From NCBI GenBank assembly GCA_029210225.1, contig JARGOJ010000160.1, forward strand, positions 1 to 12,367: a stretch of DNA of 12,367 nt, given 5' to 3'. The DNA is from Planctomycetota bacterium. GTDB lineage: Bacteria > Planctomycetota > J058 > JARGOJ01. Both the position numbers and the translations under genes were made by a program. Shown here piece by piece: positions 7,042 to 12,367 of this stretch. The notes below the pieces were generated by a model that worked only from the letters and a program-made list of their open reading frames with translations, was not told the DNA's origin and did not search any database. Position 1 is the stretch's first letter; each line of letters opens with the position of its first letter.

Positions 7042-8184
7042 ATGAATCGGCCAATATTGAGTTTAGGCTGTGTCGGCTTCTTTAGCCTGACGCTGTGTTT
7101 ACCAGCCTTTGCAAACGATGCCGATGTGACGCCCCTCAAAGATCAAACTCCCACCAAACAGTTGACGCTCGCGACGACGAGCCTTCATTTGGCGGCAACG
7201 AGCGCTTCAGCGGTTCTGAAGAACTTGCCGATCAACGCCCGCTTCGTTCAACTTCTTCAAGGTCGGAACGAGCGCCTGCTCTTCGAACTCTTGGATCGAC
7301 GAGTTGGACATGGGCTTCAATCACAAACCCAGATTCGAAAACAGCTTGTGGAATTCGAAGGGCGAGCCGATCTCAAAGACCTCAGCTCTCTTACTAAAAT
7401 TCATAAAGCTCAGCGAAAGCTCAACTCTCAAATGGAGCAGGTCGTTCTTATATCTAAGAGCCTCCTAAACATTGTTCAAACCGACGAGAACAACGGTCTG
7501 AACGGACAGTCAGCTTTGGAGCGTCGACTCTTATCGGATGTTATCTCCGCCCTTCACCGCCTTGATCGCGGTTCACAACAACAGAAACTCGCGCTCTCAA
7601 CACTAACTCCTGGCTCTTACCAACAATCAGTCAAAGCTATCTCTTTTGCCTTGGCTCACCTCTCAAATGCCCAAAAACATATTGGGTCCTATGTGGTTCA
7701 CCTTAAGACTAAGGAGAATCGCGAAGTGTTAGAGAGCCTGGTGAAGCAGCTTAATGGCGTTCTACGCCGGCAGAAGACGATCAACTCTCAAACGAAAGAC
7801 CTCGCTCAAGCGCAGCGTGCGGGTGAGCTGGCTCCTGAAGAAATCAAATCTCTGGCTAGACAGTTAGCCGATTCCAAGAGCCAGCGTCACCCAGGGGAAC
7901 TTCAGCTCTCTGATAGGGTCTTAGAGGCCCTTGAGTTGATCGGCGACGAAGAATCCAACGTGGCCTTCCCAATCATTCTTGGAGAGCTCTCAAGCGACCT
8001 GAGAGACCTCGGCCAGCTTCTAAAAGATGGTGACCTCGGCCGTGTGACTCTTTCTATGCAAGCCGACATCGTGAAGACCATCGACGGCATTGTCATCGTT
8101 ATTAAGTCCGAGCTTAAGAAATCAAAGAAGGTTCAATCCAAAGCGGCTCCTAAGCGCAAAGAAACGCAACCTTCTCCCCTCTAA
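7042..8184 (+). CDS. Secreted helix-rich protein of an uncharacterised, planctomycete-like family
   Basis: A 380-residue protein with an N-terminal Sec-type signal: basic start MNR, hydrophobic core about 4-22, and a likely cut after PAFA (residue 24 or nearby). The mature part is almost entirely amphipathic helix, rich in Gln, Leu, Lys and Ser. It has no cysteines in the mature region, no catalytic motif and no further membrane segment. The C-terminal half (about 230-365) carries RRQKTIN, then FPIILGELSSDL, then QADIVKTIDGIV. From memory this order recalls a secreted helical family common in planctomycete genomes whose function is unknown to me. The tail is Lys/Pro-rich. The ATG has GGGGA 4 bases upstream. 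It lies 211 bases after kinase B on the same strand and could be transcribed with it, but the gap leaves room for its own promoter. I assign no function. Confidence 0.85.
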   Translation: MNRPILSLGCVGFFSLTLCLPAFANDADVTPLKDQTPTKQLTLATTSLHLAATSASAVLKNLPINARFVQLLQGRNERLLFELLDRRVGHGLQSQTQIRKQLVEFEGRADLKDLSSLTKIHKAQRKLNSQMEQVVLISKSLLNIVQTDENNGLNGQSALERRLLSDVISALHRLDRGSQQQKLALSTLTPGSYQQSVKAISFALAHLSNAQKHIGSYVVHLKTKENREVLESLVKQLNGVLRRQKTINSQTKDLAQAQRAGELAPEEIKSLARQLADSKSQRHPGELQLSDRVLEALELIGDEESNVAFPIILGELSSDLRDLGQLLKDGDLGRVTLSMQADIVKTIDGIVIVIKSELKKSKKVQSKAAPKRKETQPSPL

Positions 8185-8443
8185 TTCACTCAACTAGACC
8201 TTAGAGAATAAGTCACCCATTCATGTCGCCTACAGAGACGATGAAGGGCTGCTTCTCGGTCGTTGAACGACTCTCTGCGCCTTGATTTCCTTGCCTTCGT
8301 CAATTCCCCGACCCTCATTGTGAGGGCCAATGCGCTCAATTTCGGCCTGCAAGGGGCTTTCGAGGAGAGTCTTGGATTCTTGCTCGCACCCGCTATATGG
8401 CCGTTGACCGCGCCGTGAAAGTGCGGGGCTCAGCTGCCATGAA
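8185..8443. other. Non-coding stretch between convergent genes
   Basis: Beyond a 20-codon ATG ORF at 8223 with no supporting signals, I see no coding sequence on either strand. A small hairpin, CCCTCA-TTG-TGAGGG, lies at 8312-8326 without a T-tract. No tRNA-like cloverleaf or riboswitch signature was recognised. Confidence 0.5.
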
Positions 8444-8492
8444 AAACAGAGAGCGGGCGCCCCGACTATGTCGAAGCGCCCGCTCTCTGTTT
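8444..8492. terminator. Bidirectional intrinsic terminator between convergent genes
   Basis: A perfect 17-base inverted repeat (8444-8460 against 8476-8492) encloses a 15-base loop that can itself form a 4-base stem, CGAC/GTCG at 8463-8466 and 8470-8473. The GC-rich core with A/T ends gives short U runs in either direction: TTTCTT on the plus strand, and five Ts within GTTTTTC on the minus strand. It lies between the ends of the plus-strand gene ending at 8184 and the minus-strand gene ending at 8552, as expected for a shared terminator. Confidence 0.8.
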
Positions 8493-8512
8493 CTTGACTT
8501 CTACGCTGGATC

Positions 8513-8549
8513 AGTGATTCAGCATGAACCTAGTGATTCAGCATGAACC
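8513..8549. repeat. 18-base direct repeat, two copies at 19-base period
   Basis: AGTGATTCAGCATGAACC occurs at 8513-8530 and again, identical, at 8532-8549 with one T between. The second copy runs into the palindrome over the stop codon of the DUF1549/DUF1553 gene. It looks like a recent short tandem duplication; any function is unknown. Confidence 0.85.
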
Positions 8550-8564
8550 ACTTAGTGGTTCATG
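8542..8564. repeat. 11-base palindrome across a stop codon
   Basis: Arms at 8542-8552 and 8554-8564 are perfect inverted repeats around a single T at 8553. The palindrome spans the last codons (Met-Asn-His) and the TAA stop of the minus-strand DUF1549/DUF1553 gene. No T-tract follows, so it is unlikely to be a terminator by itself. Confidence 0.75.
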
Positions 8565-10231
8565 AGGAAGTCTGAAGAGTTAATCAAGGCCCACATGAGG
8601 TCTTCGTAGGTCTGATTATTGGCTCCTCTTGAAGTAATGTAACCCGTGAACTTTCGCAGCTCTGATTTCGTAGGCTTACGGCTAAGGACGGCGAGGAAAA
8701 TCGTTGAAATGACAGTTTTCGGCGATTTGCTGCCTTGGAGGATGTAGGCCATCATGGTGCCTTTTTGAGGCTTAATGGCCTCGTTGACGAACTTGCCATT
8801 CAACATGATGAGTGTTTGAGGAATGGTTCCGTCGAAGGCATCAGGGTTCGCTGCTTCGGCTTCGTCGTAAAGTTGGTCAAACTGACGAACGAGATTGCCG
8901 CGAAGCTTGGTGAACTTCTCCATATACTTATCGTCTTCTTGCATGCCCTCTACAGAAGGAACAGTGGCCCGCAGCAGGGAGTCAGCGATTTGCTCAGGAG
9001 TGAGAGCGCGAAGTGATGCGCGTCCGAAGAGCCAAACTTCTTCTTGAGCACGGATAGCAGCCGCCTCACGCTTCTCGATATTTTTCGATCCGGCGAGTTT
9101 TTCGAAGGCCGCAGCGGGGTCTTTCTGAGACGCCGGGCGCTTTGAACTTCGCTGATAGGCTCTCGAGAGGGCAATAGAACGGATGAGGTGGCGGAGGTCG
9201 TAACCGCTCGCGATAAAGTCTTGAGCCACAAACTCAAGCAACATGGGGTGATAGCCAGCGCTGCCTTCAAGGTCTTCAACGGGCTCGACTAAACCCCGTC
9301 CATACATAGTTTTCCAGACGCGGTTGACGGTCATGCGCGCAAAGTAGGGGTTCTCTGGGTGAGTCATGAGACCGGCAACCGTTGAACGGCGGCTCGCAGA
9401 GCTGACTTCATCGGCGTTGTCAAACTCGAAGAGGAACTTCGGGTTAAAGGTCTTGTCCATACCCGTGCTCTTCAGCTTGTAACGGTAAGGACGCTTCTGA
9501 CCGTCGTTCACGAGAGGAATGTTCTGGTCGCCTTTTTTCTTGTTTCCGCGACGGAGTTGCGAGAAGTAAGCGGCGAAGTGGTGGAACTGTTCTTGCTTCC
9601 ATTCAGAAAATGGGTGGTCGTGGCACTGAGCGCATTGAATCTGAAGTCCCATAAAAACGCGGGCGCTTTGGGCGGCCACGTTTGTGGGCTGAGTATCCCA
9701 GCGCAAAGTGAAGTAAGACGCGCCATTGTCGTCGACGGCTCCTTTTGCGGTCAGAACATCCCGGACTAACTTGTCAAAAGGTGTCTTCTTGGCGAGCTTA
9801 TCCTTGAGGTAAGCGCGGAAGTAACCGGAGTTCCTGCGACGCTTGCGTCCAACCCAAGCCGACGTCAAAACGTTGGACCAATGCTCGTTGAAGCGATTGT
9901 CTTCCAACATGGCGTCGATCACTTGGATCAACTTGTCTTTCTTGCGAGATTTATTGAATTTTACGACCGTCTGAGAACTCGGAATGGTTCCGTTGAGGTC
10001 TAAAGAAAGGCGGCGAAGAATCTCTGAGGTTCCTGCCTGAGGCGCAGGCTCAAGACCTGCTTTGCGAATCGCCTGGTCGATGCGGGCATCGATCATACGG
10101 GCGGTCGCGACGGCCTTGGTTCGAGTCGTCGAGGTCACGGTCCCTTCGTCAGCCACAGTCTTTTCAGGCTGCAACGACCAAAACCCCAGCCCCGAGGCGG
10201 CGGCGATCAGAATTAAATACGTTCGCTTCAT
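8552..10231 (-). CDS. DUF1549/DUF1553 domain protein (PSCyt2/PSD1 type) with one CxxCH
   Basis: A 559-residue exported protein. An N-terminal hydrophobic segment after MKR (about 5-20) is a signal peptide or anchor. DUF1549 (PSCyt2, about 40-235) shows LRRLSLDLNG and the typical CAQCHDHPF, where C200-x-x-C203-H204 could bind c-type haem. DUF1553 (PSD1, about 275-556) shows NPYFARMTVNRVW, the SGYDLRHLIRSIALS region and the family-typical C-terminal NSSDFLMNH. These families are very common in planctomycetes and their biochemical role is not established; they are often discussed with degradation of complex substrates. The protein is short for the family because it lacks the N-terminal PSCyt1 domain, and the usual DUF1501 partner is not next to it. 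The start is the ATG at 10231; a TTG at 10243 would place the Shine-Dalgarno inside the coding region. It is divergent from the sigma operon. Confidence 0.93.
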   Translation of the reverse strand: MKRTYLILIAAASGLGFWSLQPEKTVADEGTVTSTTRTKAVATARMIDARIDQAIRKAGLEPAPQAGTSEILRRLSLDLNGTIPSSQTVVKFNKSRKKDKLIQVIDAMLEDNRFNEHWSNVLTSAWVGRKRRRNSGYFRAYLKDKLAKKTPFDKLVRDVLTAKGAVDDNGASYFTLRWDTQPTNVAAQSARVFMGLQIQCAQCHDHPFSEWKQEQFHHFAAYFSQLRRGNKKKGDQNIPLVNDGQKRPYRYKLKSTGMDKTFNPKFLFEFDNADEVSSASRRSTVAGLMTHPENPYFARMTVNRVWKTMYGRGLVEPVEDLEGSAGYHPMLLEFVAQDFIASGYDLRHLIRSIALSRAYQRSSKRPASQKDPAAAFEKLAGSKNIEKREAAAIRAQEEVWLFGRASLRALTPEQIADSLLRATVPSVEGMQEDDKYMEKFTKLRGNLVRQFDQLYDEAEAANPDAFDGTIPQTLIMLNGKFVNEAIKPQKGTMMAYILQGSKSPKTVISTIFLAVLSRKPTKSELRKFTGYITSRGANNQTYEDLMWALINSSDFLMNH

Positions 10232-10234
10232 AGA

Positions 10235-10241
10235 TCCTCCC
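10235..10241 (-). promoter_or_regulatory. Strong Shine-Dalgarno for the DUF1549/DUF1553 gene
   Basis: On the minus strand GGGAGGA lies 3 bases before the ATG at 10231. This fixes the start there rather than at the in-frame TTG at 10243. Confidence 0.8.
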
Positions 10242-10283
10242 AAAATCTCTTCCCAGACAAACTCACTGACTTACAGCGTCTCC

Positions 10284-10311
10284 GGAAACCCTTTACAAAT
10301 TTCCACGTTTC
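10284..10311 (+). promoter_or_regulatory. Candidate ECF-type promoter upstream of the sigma factor gene
   Basis: GGAAAC at 10284-10289 and CGTTTC at 10306-10311 are separated by 16 bases. This resembles the (G/T)GAAAC-N16-CGT pattern known for several ECF sigma factors. Transcription would start about 100 bases before the sigma gene's ATG, which would allow autoregulation. The match was made by eye and no second copy was found in the window. Confidence 0.4.
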
Positions 10312-10423
10312 ACAATGATATAGAGTTGTCGCGTCAGAGGGGAGAACTGTCACAAACTTCTTTCATTTTCCCGCAAAGTTGTGATTCTCTTGATTCACCC
10401 GGACTTGGTATTCTTCTAGAGCT

Positions 10424-10963
10424 ATGAATGACTTAGAACTGATCGCGCAGTGTATTGAAGGTGATGCAGACGCCTGGAATAGCTTTGTAGATAAGCACTC
10501 AGCGAACACCCGCGCCGTTATCACCGAAATCGTGGAACTCATCCCCAATGTCATCGGCGTCCCTCTCGACCCCGATCAGCTCACCATTGAAGTCTTCAGC
10601 AGCCTCCTCGAAGACGACCAACGCCGCCTCCGTCGCGTCGGGGCCGAGGCAAACATCCCCGCGTGGCTCGCTATGATTGCCCGTCGACTAACCCTCAAAC
10701 GAACACGGGTTTCAAAGCGCTATCGCAAAATGTCCGGAGAAATGGAAGCCGCACAACTCGAAGACGTGCCCCTCCGTGCTAGCATCCGGGAAGAAATCGT
10801 CGAACTCCCAGCGAGAGATCAACTTGTCTTGGAACTCTTTTTCTTTGAAGGTCTCTCTGCCGGAGAAATCAGCGCCCAGGTCGGCGTCGAGAAGAGCCAC
10901 CTCAAGAAGTTCCTCACCGCCGCTCTCGAACGCTTTCTCAGCCACCTCACCGCTCGCCATTAA
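10424..10963 (+). CDS. RNA polymerase sigma factor, ECF-like (sigma-70 family)
   Basis: A 179-residue cytoplasmic protein with the two-domain build of ECF sigma factors, which direct RNA polymerase to dedicated promoters. Region 2 spans about 5-105: GDADAWNSFVDKH, then a DPDQLTIEVFSSLL segment that corresponds to the core-binding helix, then IPAWLAMIARRLTLKRTR. Region 4 (about 128-172) has ELPARDQLVLELFFFEGLSAGEI followed by the recognition helix VEKSHLKKFLTAALERF. There is no extra C-terminal domain. Region 2 is somewhat divergent, with about 20 extra residues before the core-binding helix. It starts at the ATG at 10424 with only a weak upstream purine signal (TAGAG). It is first in an operon with a glycosyltransferase (16-base gap) and an esterase. 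No anti-sigma factor gene is seen next to it. Confidence 0.9.
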   Translation: MNDLELIAQCIEGDADAWNSFVDKHSANTRAVITEIVELIPNVIGVPLDPDQLTIEVFSSLLEDDQRRLRRVGAEANIPAWLAMIARRLTLKRTRVSKRYRKMSGEMEAAQLEDVPLRASIREEIVELPARDQLVLELFFFEGLSAGEISAQVGVEKSHLKKFLTAALERFLSHLTARH

Positions 10964-10979
10964 CAACGCGGAGCCCCCT

Positions 10980-12221
10980 ATGAGCCCGGAACCACCCCGG
11001 ACTTCCTGGAGACAGCAGCTCTCTCCTGCAGGCTCCTTGCGTAACCGCGCTTGGCACTGGCTTCGCAAACAATCCCGCTTGTTGCTCTCTTGGCGAGGGC
11101 CAGAAACTCTCGATATCCAGGACCTAGCCGCCGGAAAAAAGGGCTTTCGTTGGCTCATCGTTTCCGGTTGCCCTGGCGCGAGTCGTCGCTATCGAGCCGA
11201 TCACCTGGCGAGCTATCTGAAATCTGCCGGGGCGAGAGTCGCCATACTTCAAAGCCAGGATTCGCGGCTGAAATCTCAGCGAAACGCCATCCTCCAAAGC
11301 GTGGACGGACTGATCTTTCAGCGGGTTCCTGCTGACAATGCGTCTCTGAAACTAAGAGATGATGCGCGTAAACAGGGGCTTAAAACCGTTTACGAATGTG
11401 ACGACTACCTGGTCTTTGAGAATAATCGAAGCGACCCTGACTCCAAGAATGGCGAACAAGGAAACAGCCAAGCTGTCTACCTCAACGATCGAGACTTGAA
11501 GCGCCACCGAGACATGCTCAAGGGTTGCGATTTCGGCCTTGCGTCCACAGATTTCCTCAGAGAGCGCATGCTCGCCCAAGGTCTAAAGCGTGTCTTTGTC
11601 TTCAGGAATGGCTACAGTGTCAAGCTCGGTGAGCTGTCCCGAAAAGCTCGGGATCTTTCAAGCAAGAGCCTAACGACCTTTCGCATCGGCTACGCCAGTG
11701 GAACCCCAACCCATGACCATGATTTCGGTAGCATCAGCGATGTCGTCGCGGAGACCCTCGGCCGACATTCGAATATACGGCTATCTATCATTGGCCCTCT
11801 ATCACTCACTGGCACGATCACCGCTCACTCACAGAAAATCGATAGGGAAGCGTGGCTCGATTGGGAAGAGTTACCAGGACGCCTCGCGACCTGGGATCTA
11901 AACCTCGCGCCGTTTACATTGGGATCGCCCTTCAACCAGGGGAAGAGCGCGGTGAAGTTCCTAGAGGCTGCCTTAGTGGGGGTCCCGACTCTCGCCTCAC
12001 CTTTGCCCTCTTATCTCACTGCGGAGAAAACCGGCCCAGGCTTGACGCTTGCGAGGACCCCAAAAGAGTGGTCGAATGCACTCTCTGAGGCCATCGAGAA
12101 CCGGGACGCGACTAGAAAACGCGGTGAGCAAGCCCTTCAAACGGCGCTGTCTCACTTCTCCCCCAAGCAACGACAAATCGACGCTATTGAGCTTCTATCC
12201 CAGTTAAACAGAGAGGATTGA
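10980..12221 (+). CDS. Glycosyltransferase, GT-B type (GT4-like)
   Basis: A 413-residue protein expected to transfer a sugar from a nucleotide-sugar donor to an unknown acceptor. The N-terminal half begins with a basic leader, then a Rossmann-like strand FRWLIVSG (56-63), SRRYRADHLASYL (68 on) and the acidic VYECDD (137-142). The C-terminal half has RIGYASGTPTHDHDF, the strand LSIIGPL, and NQGKSAVKFLEAALVGVPTL (319-338), the donor-binding loop typical of GT4-like enzymes. No signal peptide or membrane helix is seen, so it is probably cytoplasmic or membrane-associated. The start is the ATG at 10980, with GGAG 6 bases upstream. The frame stays open another 204 bases into the sigma gene but is better explained as a shadow there. 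It lies 16 bases after the sigma gene and 5 bases before the esterase, so it is probably co-transcribed. Substrate and pathway are not deducible. Confidence 0.88.
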   Translation: MSPEPPRTSWRQQLSPAGSLRNRAWHWLRKQSRLLLSWRGPETLDIQDLAAGKKGFRWLIVSGCPGASRRYRADHLASYLKSAGARVAILQSQDSRLKSQRNAILQSVDGLIFQRVPADNASLKLRDDARKQGLKTVYECDDYLVFENNRSDPDSKNGEQGNSQAVYLNDRDLKRHRDMLKGCDFGLASTDFLRERMLAQGLKRVFVFRNGYSVKLGELSRKARDLSSKSLTTFRIGYASGTPTHDHDFGSISDVVAETLGRHSNIRLSIIGPLSLTGTITAHSQKIDREAWLDWEELPGRLATWDLNLAPFTLGSPFNQGKSAVKFLEAALVGVPTLASPLPSYLTAEKTGPGLTLARTPKEWSNALSEAIENRDATRKRGEQALQTALSHFSPKQRQIDAIELLSQLNRED

Positions 12222-12226
12222 ACGAC

Positions 12227-12367
12227 ATGGTTCAATTTGCATACTTCCACGGCTACGCATCGAGCCCGCTTTCTAGAAAAGGCGTTCATTTAGCGAAATT
12301 TTTGGAGCCCCATCATGTAGAGCTCCGACTCCCCGACCTCAACCAACCCACTCTCTCCGAGCAGAGC
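12227..12367 (+). CDS. YqiA-like esterase / alpha-beta hydrolase, N-terminal fragment
   Basis: Only the first 47 codons lie in the window and the frame is open at the edge. The start MVQFAYFHGYASSPLS followed by KGVHLAKFL and LRLPDLNQP matches the opening of the YqiA/UPF0227 esterase family: the HGxxSSP loop that forms the oxyanion region, then the second beta strand with PDL. The catalytic serine would lie beyond the window. It starts 5 bases after the glycosyltransferase stop with a purine-rich GAGAGG about 10 bases upstream, so it is the third gene of the sigma-led operon. The family call is fairly secure; the substrate is unknown. Confidence 0.75.
   Translation, partial: MVQFAYFHGYASSPLSRKGVHLAKFLEPHHVELRLPDLNQPTLSEQS

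Noticed and set aside
8312..8326. Hairpin CCCTCA-TTG-TGAGGG as a terminator
   Set aside because: The stem is only 6 bases with no T-tract, and the much stronger 17-base stem lies nearby at 8444-8492.
10232..10243. TTG start adding four residues to the DUF1549/DUF1553 protein
   Set aside because: The GGGAGGA Shine-Dalgarno lies inside this extension and points to the ATG at 10231, which begins a normal signal peptide.
10292..10324. TTTACA and TATAGA as a sigma-70 promoter for the sigma factor gene
   Set aside because: The spacer is 21 bases, too long for a normal sigma-70 promoter.
10776..10979. Upstream extension of the glycosyltransferase frame into the sigma gene (GTG at 10776)
   Set aside because: This part is Ser/Lys-rich, overlaps region 4 of the sigma factor, and has no ribosome site. 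The ATG at 10980 has GGAG at proper spacing.
10712..11158. 148-codon minus-strand open frame across the sigma/glycosyltransferase junction
   Set aside because: It is antisense to two well-supported genes and has no recognisable protein features.

Overview
The window looks like a piece of a planctomycete-type bacterial chromosome (Planctomycetota or a close PVC relative). The reasons are a DUF1549/DUF1553 'planctomycete cytochrome' protein, several large Hanks-type Ser/Thr kinases with added modules, a multi-FHA protein, and a secreted helical protein that resembles an uncharacterised family I associate with planctomycetes. This taxonomic call is inferred from gene content alone. I see no mobile element, CRISPR array, tRNA or rRNA.

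Layout. (1) Positions 1-3436, minus strand: a two-gene operon. A triple-FHA protein (TTG start at 3436) overlaps by ATGA a Ser/Thr kinase ('kinase A') that runs off the left edge. Kinase A has an unusual N-terminus and a DFE in place of the DFG motif. (2) Positions 3437-3602: a short divergent intergenic region. (3) Positions 3603-6830, plus strand: a receptor-like kinase ('kinase B') with an N-terminal helical module, a low-complexity linker, a kinase domain, one membrane helix, two Ig-like segments and a right-handed beta-helix ectodomain. (4) Positions 7042-8184, plus strand: a secreted, helix-rich protein. (5) Positions 8185-8551: a non-coding stretch with a strong hairpin between convergent genes, then a short tandem repeat and a palindrome over the next gene's stop codon. 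(6) Positions 8552-10231, minus strand: a short DUF1549/DUF1553 protein with one CxxCH. (7) Positions 10424-12367, plus strand: an ECF-type sigma factor, a glycosyltransferase and the start of a YqiA-like esterase, closely spaced as an operon, with an ECF-like promoter candidate upstream of the sigma gene.

How the genes may work together. The left half reads as a phospho-signalling island. Kinase B could sense something outside the cytoplasm through its beta-helix and phosphorylate proteins inside. The FHA protein could read phosphothreonine marks, and kinase A is made in fixed proportion with it. Both kinases start with what appears to be the same helical two-repeat module, so they may share a partner or assembly. 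The right half is a separate sigma-led operon with cell-envelope-type enzymes. The functional links are inference; the domain motifs, gene overlaps and repeats were read directly from the sequence.
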